7,210 bases of DNA from Microbacteriaceae bacterium (GCA_012719255.1 JAAYAS010000356.1:1-7210); one strand, 5' to 3'; positions 1 to 6,605 are shown, counted from the first letter of the stretch. Notes: generated by a model from the letters alone, not told the origin. Numbers and translations: made by a program.

Positions 1-116
1 AGCGCGAGCGCGCCCGCGAGGGCGGCCGCGGCGAGCACGGGGCCGCGGCGAGGGCGGCGGGTGCGGCGGCGGTGCGGGGCCGGGGCGGAGTGGATGCGGT
101 CGGTCGCGCGGGTCAT
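1..116 (-). CDS. N-terminus of a probable exported protein (partial, runs off left edge)
   Basis: Read on the minus strand, an ATG at 116-114 opens a frame that stays open to the window edge (38 full codons). It is preceded by AGGAG (plus-strand 123-127) with a 6-nt spacer, which fixes the start. All codons but one end in G or C, as in the neighbouring genes. The peptide begins MTRATDRIHSAPAPH, continues with an arginine-rich stretch (about residues 16-24, RRRTRRPRR) and then a hydrophobic alanine/leucine run (about 26-38, GPVLAAAALAGALA). This positive region plus hydrophobic core is the layout of a signal peptide or a first membrane anchor. A TRRP tetrapeptide is loosely like a Tat twin-arginine motif, but the usual F-L-K residues are missing, so Sec export is at least as likely. 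The mature protein lies outside the window, so no function can be given. It is transcribed divergently from ileS. Confidence 0.7.
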   Translation of the reverse strand, partial: MTRATDRIHSAPAPHRRRTRRPRRGPVLAAAALAGALA

Positions 117-132
117 GTCGTGCTCCTGCGGT

Positions 133-155
133 GGGGGTCGGGGGTCGGGGCCGGG
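133..155 (+). other. Four closely spaced G-runs (possible G-quadruplex motif)
   Basis: Runs of 5, 5, 4 and 3 guanines are separated by two-base loops (TC, TC, CC). This satisfies the usual pattern for an intramolecular G-quadruplex on the plus strand. It lies directly upstream of the Shine-Dalgarno of the divergent minus-strand gene, so that gene's mRNA leader would carry the C-rich complement. In DNA this rich in GC such a motif can arise by chance, and a function is only inference. Confidence 0.4.
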
Positions 156-244
156 ATCGGGCTCGTGTCGGAACCGGGACCCTGCCGCGCCGTGCGCCCG
201 GCCACGATGCCACCGCCGCCGGTGCGCGGGCTGGACGAGTGCCG

Positions 245-250
245 TAAGAT
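245..250 (+). promoter_or_regulatory. Candidate -10 element of the ileS promoter
   Basis: TAAGAT matches the actinobacterial TANNNT -10 consensus and is one of very few A/T-rich hexamers upstream of ileS. Transcription would start about 6-8 bases downstream, around 256-258, just before Stem I of the T-box leader at 264. That is where the RNA of an ultra-short Stem I T-box should begin. No convincing TTGACA-like -35 is seen at the normal 16-19 bp spacing; CTGGAC at 231-236 is too close (8 bp). The position relative to the riboswitch is the main support. Confidence 0.5.
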
Positions 251-260
251 GCTCGGCAGC

Positions 261-449
261 GACGATGATCCGCCATCAACGGGGAGTCTTCGGAAGAACG
301 GCGCGCAGGCGCCCACTAGAACCGAACGGGTCCGGCCCGTGACAGCCGACGAACGAGCGGCGACCGCCATCCGCGGTCGCAATCGGGGTGGTACCGCGCG
401 AGAGCGTCCCTGAGGTGAGATCCGCATCCCCACGGCATCGAATCAGGAG
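261..449 (+). promoter_or_regulatory. Translational T-box riboswitch (tRNA-Ile sensing) of ileS, ultra-short Stem I type
   Basis: The diagnostic T-box sequence is at 384-398 (CGGGGTGGTACCGCG). Visible elements in order: Stem I, GATG 264-267 pairing with CATC 274-277, with the specifier ATC (Ile) at 268-270 in its terminal loop; Stem II region around 285-298 with a cUUCGg-type cap; hairpin 300-304/309-313; hairpin 326-330/336-340, in the Stem IIA/B pseudoknot region; Stem III, a perfect 8-bp helix 360-367/373-380; and the antisequestrator. In the antisequestrator, GGG 386-388 pairs with CCC 408-410 and GCGC 396-399 with GCGT 404-407 around a GAGA loop. Its bulge TGGTACC (389-395) holds UGGU, complementary to the ACCA end of tRNA-Ile. 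The alternative sequestrator pairs CCTGA 409-413 with TCAGG 443-447, covering most of the ileS Shine-Dalgarno AGGAG (445-449). No U-run terminator is present, so control should be translational, as known for actinobacterial ileS leaders. Uncharged tRNA-Ile would favour the open form. Confidence 0.93.
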
Positions 450-457
450 CCCATCGC

Positions 458-3400
458 ATGACCTACCCGCGCAGCGCCTTCGGTCCCGGCGCCGACGCCG
501 TCGTCGCCTCGCCCTCGTTCCCCGACCTCGAGCAGCAGGTGCTCGCGTTCTGGCGCGACGACGCGACCTTCCAGGCCTCGATCGACCGGCGCGACGGCGC
601 CGACGAGTGGGTGTTCTACGACGGCCCGCCGTTCGCGAACGGCCTGCCGCACTACGGGCACCTGCTCACCGGCTACGCGAAGGACGTCTTCCCGCGCTAC
701 AACACGATGCGCGGCAAGCAGGTGAAGCGCGTGTTCGGCTGGGACACCCACGGCCTGCCCGCCGAGCTCGAGGCGATGAAGCAGCTCGGCATCACCACCA
801 AGGGCGAGATCGAGGCGATGGGCATCGGCGAGTTCAACGCCGCCGCGAAGGAGTCGGTGCTCCGCTACACCCGCGAGTGGCGCGACTACGTCGAGCGCCA
901 GGGCCGCTGGGTCGACTTCGAGAACGGCTACCGCACCCTCGACCTCGGCTACATGGAGTCGGTGATCTGGGCGTTCAAGCAGCTCCACGACCAGGGCCTC
1001 GCCTACGAGGGCTTCCGCGTGCTGCCCTACTGCTGGCACGACGAGACGCCGCTGTCGAACCACGAGCTGCGCATGGACGACGACGTCTACCAGGACCGCC
1101 AGGACAACACCGTCACCGTCACGTTCGCGATGCGCGGCGGCATCGCCGAGGAGCTCGACCTCGCGGGCGTGCGCGCCCTCGCCTGGACGACCACGCCCTG
1201 GACCCTCCCGACGAACCTCGCGCTCGCGGTCGGCCCGCACGTCGAGTACTCGGTGGTCGTCGCCGGCCCGAACGGCGCGGCCGACGGCGCCGGCCCCGGC
1301 GAGGCCCGCTACCTGCTCGCGACCGAGCGCATCCCCGCCTACGCGAAGGAGCTCGGCTACGACGACGCCGAGGCCGCCGCGGCGGGCGCCACCCGTGCCT
1401 TCGCCGGCGGCGAGCTCGCGAACATCGAGTACGAGCCGCTCTGGGACTTCTTCGCCGACGCCGACGTCTGGGGCACCGGCCGGGCGTTCCGCATCCTCGT
1501 CGACGACTACGTCACCACCTCCGACGGCTCGGGCATCGTGCACCAGGCCCCCGCCTACGGCGAGGACGACCAGCGCGTGTGCGAGGCGGCCGGCATCCCG
1601 ACGATCCTGTCGGTGGATGCGGGCGGGCGCTTCCTCGACGCCGTCGCGCCGGTCGCGGGGCAGCAGGTGTTCGACGCGAACCGCGAGCTCGTGCGGCTGC
1701 TCAGGGCCGACGGCCGCCTGCTGCAGCAGAAGTCGTACGTGCACTCGTACCCGCACTGCTGGCGCTGCAAGAACCCGCTCATCTACAAGGCGGTGTCGAG
1801 CTGGTTCGTGCGGGTGAGCGAGTTCCGCGACGAGATGATCGAGCTCAACGAGCAGATCGAGTGGGTGCCCGAGAACGTCAAGCACGGCCAGTTCGGCAAG
1901 TGGCTCGAGGGCGCCCGCGACTGGTCGATCTCGCGCAACCGCTACTGGGGCTCGCCGATCCCGGTGTGGAAGTCGGACGACCCGAACCACCCGCGCATCG
2001 ACGTCTACGGCTCGCTCGACGAGCTCGAGCGCGACTTCGGCGTGCGCCCGACCGACCTCCACCGGCCCGCGATCGACGAGCTCGTGCGGCCGAACCCCGA
2101 CGACCCCACGGGCAGGTCGATGATGCGCCGCATCCCCGACGTCCTCGACGTGTGGTTCGACTCGGGCTCGATGCCGTTCGCGCAGGTGCACTACCCGTTC
2201 GAGCAGCAGGAGTGGTTCGACTCGCACTCGCCGGCCGACTTCATCGTCGAGTACATCGGTCAGACGCGCGGCTGGTTCTACGTGATGCACGCGCTGTCGA
2301 CCGCGCTCTTCCACCGCCCCGCCTACAAGCGGGTGGTCTCGCACGGCATCGTGCTCGGCTCCGACGGCCGCAAGATGTCGAAGTCGCTGCAGAACTACCC
2401 CGACGTCAACGAGGTGTTCGACCGCGACGGCTCGGATGCGATGCGCTGGTTCCTCTCGTCGAGCGCGGTGCTGCGCGGCGGCAACCTCATCGTCACCGAG
2501 GAGGGCATCCGCGAGTCGACGCGGCAGTTCCTGCTGCCGCTGTGGTCGACGTACTACTTCTTCACCACCTACGCGAACTCGGCGGGCGGCCCCGGCGAGG
2601 CGTACACCGCGCAGTGGCGCACCGACTCGGCGCACCAGCTCGACCGGTACATCCTCGCGAAGCTCCGCGGCACGATCGAGGCGGTCACCGCCGACCTCGA
2701 CGCGCTCGACGCGTCGACCGCCACCGCCCGGCTGCGCGACTTCGCCGACCTGCTCACGAACTGGTACGTGCGCCGCTCGCGCGACCGCTTCTGGGTCGGC
2801 GTCGGCGGCGACGACGACCATCGCGACGCGTTCGACACGCTGTTCACGGTGCTCGAGACGGTGTCGCGCATCGCCGCGCCGCTCGCGCCGTTCGTCACCG
2901 AGACCGTCTGGCGCGGCCTCACCGGCGAGCGCTCGGTGCACCTCGCCGACTGGCCCGACGCGGCCGACTTCCCGCAGGACGCGGCGCTCGCGTCGGCGAT
3001 GGACGGCGTGCGCGAGGTCGTCTCGGGCGGCCAGGCGCTGCGCAAGGCCCACCACCTGCGGGTGCGGCTGCCGCTCGCGCGGCTCACCGTGCTCACCGCC
3101 CGCGCCGACGAGCTCGCGCCGTTCGCGCACATCGTCGCCGACGAGCTCAACGTGCGCGAGGTGCGCTTCGCCGAGCGCACCGACGCGGCGGCCGCCGAGT
3201 ACGGCGTCGCCCGCGTGCTGCAGGTGAACGCCCGGGCCGCCGGCCCGCGCCTCGGCAAGCAGGTGCAGCAGGCGATCAAGGGCGCGAAGTCGGGCGACTG
3301 GCAGGAGGCCGACGGCGTCGTCACCGCCGGCGGCGTGCCGCTCGAGGCGGGGGAGTACGAGCTGCGGCTCGAGATCGCCGATTCGCACGGCGACGAGGTG

Positions 3401-3730
3401 CTCGACCTCCTCGACGACGGCTCGATCCTCGTGCTCGACGCCGCCGTCACCCCCGAGCTCGCCGCCGAGGGCGTCGCCCGCGACGCCGTGCGCGCCGTGC
3501 AGGACGCCCGCAAGGCCGCCGGCCTCGCCGTCAGCGACCGCATCCGGCTGCGGCTGCGCGCCGACGACGCCTCGGTCGAGGCGCTGCGCGCGCAGGCCCC
3601 GCTCGTGCAGGCCGAGACCCTCGCCGTCGACTACGAGGTGCGCGGCGGGCTCGAGGCGGATGCGGCGCGGGCGTCGATCCCGCACTCGTACGGCGCGCTC
3701 GAGATCGAGCTCGAGAAGGCCGGCGCGTGA
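458..3730 (+). CDS. ileS: Isoleucyl-tRNA synthetase, long eukaryote-like type (IleS2)
   Basis: This cytoplasmic class Ia synthetase joins isoleucine to tRNA-Ile using ATP and edits misformed valyl products. The 1090-residue protein shows the HIGH-class motif HYGH at residues 65-68 (in PPFANGLPHYGHLLTG), GWDTHGLPAE at 94-103, the CP1 editing-domain threonine-rich WTTTPWTLPTN at 243-253 and GSGIVHQAPAYGEDD at 357-371, a cysteine pair in HCWRCKNPLI near 433-442, SRNRYWGSPIPVW at 492-504 and KMSKS at 639-643. The anticodon-binding helical domain follows (roughly 690-870), then a C-terminal region as in long IleS proteins. The size and sequence style match the eukaryote-like IleS2 group, also found in Mycobacterium, rather than the shorter IleS1 of about 930 residues. 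IleS2 enzymes are generally mupirocin-tolerant; that is inferred here. The start ATG has AGGAG 8 nt upstream and is preceded by the T-box leader. The stop overlaps folC. Confidence 0.98.
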   Translation: MTYPRSAFGPGADAVVASPSFPDLEQQVLAFWRDDATFQASIDRRDGADEWVFYDGPPFANGLPHYGHLLTGYAKDVFPRYNTMRGKQVKRVFGWDTHGLPAELEAMKQLGITTKGEIEAMGIGEFNAAAKESVLRYTREWRDYVERQGRWVDFENGYRTLDLGYMESVIWAFKQLHDQGLAYEGFRVLPYCWHDETPLSNHELRMDDDVYQDRQDNTVTVTFAMRGGIAEELDLAGVRALAWTTTPWTLPTNLALAVGPHVEYSVVVAGPNGAADGAGPGEARYLLATERIPAYAKELGYDDAEAAAAGATRAFAGGELANIEYEPLWDFFADADVWGTGRAFRILVDDYVTTSDGSGIVHQAPAYGEDDQRVCEAAGIPTILSVDAGGRFLDAVAPVAGQQVFDANRELVRLLRADGRLLQQKSYVHSYPHCWRCKNPLIYKAVSSWFVRVSEFRDEMIELNEQIEWVPENVKHGQFGKWLEGARDWSISRNRYWGSPIPVWKSDDPNHPRIDVYGSLDELERDFGVRPTDLHRPAIDELVRPNPDDPTGRSMMRRIPDVLDVWFDSGSMPFAQVHYPFEQQEWFDSHSPADFIVEYIGQTRGWFYVMHALSTALFHRPAYKRVVSHGIVLGSDGRKMSKSLQNYPDVNEVFDRDGSDAMRWFLSSSAVLRGGNLIVTEEGIRESTRQFLLPLWSTYYFFTTYANSAGGPGEAYTAQWRTDSAHQLDRYILAKLRGTIEAVTADLDALDASTATARLRDFADLLTNWYVRRSRDRFWVGVGGDDDHRDAFDTLFTVLETVSRIAAPLAPFVTETVWRGLTGERSVHLADWPDAADFPQDAALASAMDGVREVVSGGQALRKAHHLRVRLPLARLTVLTARADELAPFAHIVADELNVREVRFAERTDAAAAEYGVARVLQVNARAAGPRLGKQVQQAIKGAKSGDWQEADGVVTAGGVPLEAGEYELRLEIADSHGDEVLDLLDDGSILVLDAAVTPELAAEGVARDAVRAVQDARKAAGLAVSDRIRLRLRADDASVEALRAQAPLVQAETLAVDYEVRGGLEADAARASIPHSYGALEIELEKAGA

Positions 3731-5481
3731 GCCGGGATGCGTTCGGCCGCGACGGCCGCGACCCCGACGAGTCGGACTTCGGCGACGGCGGGCCCGGCGA
3801 CGGCCGCGACCCGAGCGACCTCACCCCCGAGGAGCTGCTCGCGATGCTCGGCGGCGCGCCGTTCGACGCGACGCTCGACCCCGAGCTCGCGGCGCTCGAG
3901 GCGCAGTTCGCCGCCGACGACGACGAGACCGCCCCGGTGCTCCTCAGCGAGCGCGAGGCAGAGCAGCGCCGCATCCGCGACGAGACCGACTGGGCCGCCG
4001 AGGCCGACCGCGCCTACGAGGAGCTCCTCGAGCGCGTCGGCGAGGCGCAGCCCGAGCCGCGCCTGCATGCCACCCGCCGCGCCTGCGAGCTGCTCGGCGA
4101 CGTGCACGAGACGTTCGGGATGATCCACATCACCGGCACGAACGGCAAGACGTCGACCGCGCGCATCGCCGAGGCGCTCGCGGGCGCCGCCGGCTCGCGC
4201 ACCGGGCTGCTGTCGAGCCCGCACCTCGTGCGCGTCACCGAGCGCATCCGCATCGGCGGCGCGCCGATCAGCGACGAGCGCTTCGCCGTGAACTGGGACG
4301 ACATCCGGCCGATCGTCGAGCTCGTCGACGCCGAGCTCGAGCGGGCCGGCGAGCCGCGGCTCACGTTCTTCGAGGCGCTCACGGTGCTCGGCTTCGCCTG
4401 CTTCACCGATGCGGGCGTCGAGGTCGGCGTCGTCGAGGTCGGGATGGGCGGCGAGTGGGACTCGACGAACGTCGCCGACGCCGACGTGGCCGTGTTCACG
4501 CCGATCGCGCTCGACCACGTCGACCGCCTCGGCGCGACCGTCGCCGAGATCGCCCGCACCAAGGCCGGCATCATCAAGCCCGGCTGCGCCGTCGTCACCG
4601 CCGAGCAGCGGCCGGAGGCGCTCGCCGAGCTGCGCCGCGCCGCCGAGCTGCGCGGCGCCGAGCTGCGCGTCGAGGGCGACGACTTCGGCGTGCTCAGCGA
4701 CCGGCTCGCCGTCGGCGGCCGGCTCGTCGAGCTGCGCGGCATCGCCGGCCCGCACGAGGCCGCCGGGCTGCGGCTCATCGGCGAGCACCAGGCGCGGAAC
4801 GCCGCGCTCGCGCTCGCCGCGGTCGAGTCGTTCTACGGCGAGCCGCTCACCGACGACGAGGTCGCCGCCGGCCTCGCCGCGGCGCGCTCGCCCGGCCGCC
4901 TCGAGGTGATCGGCACCGAGCCGACCGTCGTCGTCGACGCCGCTCACAACCCGCACGGCGCCGATCGGCTCGCCGCCGCCGTGCGCGAGGCGTTCGCGTT
5001 CGACGAGCTCGTGCTCGTGCTCGGCGTGCTCGCCGACAAGGAGGTCGCCGGCATCGCCGAGGTGCTCGCGCCGCTCGCGAGCCGCATCATCGCGACCGCC
5101 TCGAGCTCGTCGCGGGCGATCCCCGCCTGGGAGCTCTCGGAGCGGCTGCGCGAGGTGCTCGGCGACGAGACCGCCGACGCGAAGGGCCTGCAGTCGGTCG
5201 ACGAGGCCCGCGACGCCTTCGACCTCGCCCGCGCCGAGGCCGTCGCGCTCGCCCGCGAGGGCGTGTCGACGGGCGTGCTCATCACGGGCTCGATCACGCT
5301 CATCGGCGAGGCGGTCGCCGCCGCCGAGGCCGACGGCTGGCGCGCGGCGCCGGGCGGCGCCGCGCCGCTCGAGATCGGCGCCGGTCCGGGGCTCGCCGGC
5401 GCTGCGCATCCCGACCCCGCGCATCCCGACCCCGCGCATCCCGACCCCGCGCGCCCCGACCCCGAGGAGGACCGGGCATGA
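3727..5481 (+). CDS. folC: Bifunctional folylpolyglutamate synthase / dihydrofolate synthase
   Basis: FolC adds glutamates to folates, and in many bacteria also joins glutamate to dihydropteroate, using ATP in the cytoplasm. Of 584 residues, the Mur-ligase-like core starts near 95: P-loop GTNGKTST at 137-144, LLSSPHL at 161-167, VEVGMGGEWDSTN at 236-248, LDHVDRLG at 262-269, RTKAGIIKPG at 277-286, GEHQARNAALA at 352-362, SPGRLE at 388-393 and VVVDAAHNPHGADRL at 401-415. The GTG start overlaps the ileS stop (GTGA) and has GAGAAGG 7 nt upstream, so translation is probably coupled to ileS. The protein exceeds the family's usual 430-490 residues because of an acidic N-terminal extension (about residues 1-92, many Asp/Glu/Gly) and a repeat-bearing tail (about 540-584). 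ATG at 3844 (residue 40), with GAGGAG 9 nt before it, is an alternative start that would remove part of the extension. Confidence 0.96.
   Translation: MSRDAFGRDGRDPDESDFGDGGPGDGRDPSDLTPEELLAMLGGAPFDATLDPELAALEAQFAADDDETAPVLLSEREAEQRRIRDETDWAAEADRAYEELLERVGEAQPEPRLHATRRACELLGDVHETFGMIHITGTNGKTSTARIAEALAGAAGSRTGLLSSPHLVRVTERIRIGGAPISDERFAVNWDDIRPIVELVDAELERAGEPRLTFFEALTVLGFACFTDAGVEVGVVEVGMGGEWDSTNVADADVAVFTPIALDHVDRLGATVAEIARTKAGIIKPGCAVVTAEQRPEALAELRRAAELRGAELRVEGDDFGVLSDRLAVGGRLVELRGIAGPHEAAGLRLIGEHQARNAALALAAVESFYGEPLTDDEVAAGLAAARSPGRLEVIGTEPTVVVDAAHNPHGADRLAAAVREAFAFDELVLVLGVLADKEVAGIAEVLAPLASRIIATASSSSRAIPAWELSERLREVLGDETADAKGLQSVDEARDAFDLARAEAVALAREGVSTGVLITGSITLIGEAVAAAEADGWRAAPGGAAPLEIGAGPGLAGAAHPDPAHPDPAHPDPARPDPEEDRA
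5404..5463 (+). repeat. Four tandem 15-bp units encoding AHPDP in the FolC tail
   Basis: Three exact copies of GCGCATCCCGACCCC (5404-5418, 5419-5433, 5434-5448) are followed by a fourth copy differing by one base (5449-5463, CAT changed to CGC). The units are in frame with folC and encode AHPDP three times and then ARPDP (residues 560-579). A 15-bp unit can expand or contract without a frameshift. The tract ends one base before the GAGGAGG ribosome binding site of the next gene. Confidence 0.95.
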
Positions 5482-5930
5482 CCCGCCGTCGCCGCTACCG
5501 CACCATGATCGAGCAGCTCGGCTCGATCCTCGTCGGCTTCGAGGTGGTCGCCGTGTTCTGCGCCGGGATGGCGCTGTTCGGGCTGCGCGCGCTGCCGCCG
5601 GCCGTGGCGCTCGGCGGCACCGCCGGGTTCATCGTGCTGATGCTCGCGTCGATCCCGCTGCTGCGGCGGCCGTGGGGCAAGTGGTTCCTGCTCGCGCTGC
5701 AGATCGGGCTCACGCTGATGGGCCTCGTGCACGGCTCGATGTGGTTCGTCGGCGGCGTCTTCCTCGCCGCGTGGATCTACTGCCTGCGCCACGGCATCCG
5801 CATCGACGCCGAGCGGGCGCCGATCATCGCCGAGTACGAGCGGGCGCTCGCCGCCGGCGAGATCGACGAGACCGGCGCGCCGATCGACGGCGGCACCCGC
5901 GCGGATGAGGCCCAACCGGGTACGCGGTAG
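5478..5930 (+). CDS. DUF4233 family four-helix membrane protein
   Basis: The 150-residue product starts MTRRRRYRTM and has four likely membrane helices: about residues 14-36, 40-62, 67-84 and 87-103. A short hydrophilic, partly acidic C-terminal tail follows (about 104-150). The basic N-terminus favours a cytoplasmic start, which would put both ends in the cytoplasm. Size, helix count and position between folC and ndk match the actinobacterial DUF4233 family, for example the Rv2446c neighbourhood in Mycobacterium tuberculosis. No biochemical role is known to me. The ATG lies within the folC stop (ATGA overlap) and has a strong GAGGAGG 7 nt upstream, so it is probably translated with folC. No catalytic motif or metal-binding cluster is visible. 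Constant placement beside folate and nucleotide genes hints at a linked task, but this is only context. Confidence 0.88.
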   Translation: MTRRRRYRTMIEQLGSILVGFEVVAVFCAGMALFGLRALPPAVALGGTAGFIVLMLASIPLLRRPWGKWFLLALQIGLTLMGLVHGSMWFVGGVFLAAWIYCLRHGIRIDAERAPIIAEYERALAAGEIDETGAPIDGGTRADEAQPGTR

Positions 5931-5933
5931 CGT
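5928..5933 (+). promoter_or_regulatory. Weak candidate -10 element upstream of ndk
   Basis: TAGCGT, in GGTAGCGTGGG, fits the loose TANNNT consensus and overlaps the stop codon of the DUF4233 gene. It would start RNA near 5940, about 50 nt before ndk. No clear -35 is seen. The 60-bp gap also contains a small GC hairpin (CGGGC 5947-5951 with GCCCG 5956-5960) without a T-run, so read-through from the operon is likely. ndk may be served by both. Confidence 0.35.
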
Positions 5934-5990
5934 GGGAAGGGTCGCCCGGGCGGCGGCCCGCCGTCAACGCACCTTCGAAGGAGCCCCCGC

Positions 5991-6449
5991 ATGACCACGG
6001 TCCACGAACCCGAAGCCACCCTCGTGCTCATCAAGCCCGACGGCGTGCGCCGCAACCTGATCGGCGAGGTGCTCGCCCGCATCGAGCGCAAGGGCTACAA
6101 GGTGACCGGCCTGAAGATGGTCGTCGCCGACCGCGCCCTGCTCGAGGAGCACTACGAGGAGCACGTCGACAGGCCGTTCTTCGGCGCGCTCTGCGACTTC
6201 ATGGCCTCGGGCCCGACGGTCGCCGTGCGCGTCGAGGGCAACCGCGTCATCGAGGGCTTCCGCTCGCTCGCCGGCGAGACGAACCCCACCACCGCGCGCC
6301 CCGGCACGATCCGCGGCGACTTCGGCCGCGACTGGGGCACCGCCGCCGTCGAGAACATCGTGCACGGCTCCGACTCGACGCTCTCGGCCGAGCGCGAGCT
6401 GCGCATCTGGTTCGGGGGCGGCGACGACGCCCCCGAGTCCGAGGCCTAG
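5991..6449 (+). CDS. ndk: Nucleoside diphosphate kinase
   Basis: The enzyme moves the gamma phosphate of ATP to nucleoside and deoxynucleoside diphosphates through a phosphohistidine and so balances NTP and dNTP pools in the cytoplasm. The 152-residue protein has LVLIKPDGVRRNLIGE at about 11-26 (Lys15 in the nucleotide-binding site), RPFFGALCDFMASGP at 61-75, NPTTARPGTIRGDFG at 98-112, and the active-site signature NIVHGSDS at 122-129 with catalytic His125. SAERELRIWF at 132-141 is the typical C-terminal end. It is slightly longer than most bacterial forms (about 136-143 residues) because of a few extra residues at the N-terminus and an acidic tail. The ATG has AAGGAG with a 7-nt spacer. It lies 60 bp after the DUF4233 gene in the same direction, and a strong hairpin follows. 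Confidence 0.98.
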   Translation: MTTVHEPEATLVLIKPDGVRRNLIGEVLARIERKGYKVTGLKMVVADRALLEEHYEEHVDRPFFGALCDFMASGPTVAVRVEGNRVIEGFRSLAGETNPTTARPGTIRGDFGRDWGTAAVENIVHGSDSTLSAERELRIWFGGGDDAPESEA

Positions 6450-6490
6450 CCGACGTCCCGCCGTGTCCGGCGCGCCCGGGCCCGGCGCCC

Positions 6491-6544
6491 CGCCGACTCC
6501 GTCACCGCCCCGTTCGAGGGCCCGGTGGCGGGGTCGGCGCGTTT
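6491..6544 (+). terminator. Long-stem intrinsic-type terminator after ndk
   Basis: Bases 6491-6506 pair with 6524-6539 in an uninterrupted 16-bp stem with two G-U wobbles (6498-6532 and 6502-6528). An inner GCCC/GGGC helix (6507-6510/6518-6521) is capped by CGTTCGA. The stem is followed by GCGTTT, so the T-tract is weak, as is common in GC-rich Actinobacteria. The hairpin sits 41 nt after the ndk stop, before the next promoter candidate. A smaller GC hairpin (6469-6473/6485-6489) precedes it. It probably ends the ileS-folC-DUF4233-ndk transcript. Confidence 0.75.
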
Positions 6545-6605
6545 CCGGGCGGTGCGCCGCCGCGGTGCTCGCCGCCGTCGGCTGACCGCGGGGATGCAGG
6601 GGGCG

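Noticed and set aside
384..449. Transcription terminator in the ileS leader
   Set aside because: No stable hairpin followed by a T-run exists between the T-box and the start codon; the alternative pairing covers the ribosome binding site instead.
443..3685. Antisense open frame of 1080 codons opposite ileS
   Set aside because: Composition (Val/Arg/His/Leu/Ala) is that of a mirror frame, no family motif is visible, and it would cover the T-box and ileS start.
388..3726. Open frame running in the second frame of ileS and continuing into folC
   Set aside because: It lacks stops only because of the extreme GC content. The product is mostly Arg/Ala/Pro without domains until folC begins at 3727, while ileS motifs lie in the other frame.
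3631..5439. Antisense open frame opposite folC
   Set aside because: It mirrors folC codons, has no motifs and no ribosome binding site at its start.
5404..5463. CRISPR-like array
   Set aside because: Units are directly adjacent 15-mers without spacers and lie in frame within folC.
6582..6587. CTGACC as the -35 of the rne promoter
   Set aside because: The spacing to GATACT is 21 bp, outside the normal range; the extended -10 alone explains the promoter better.
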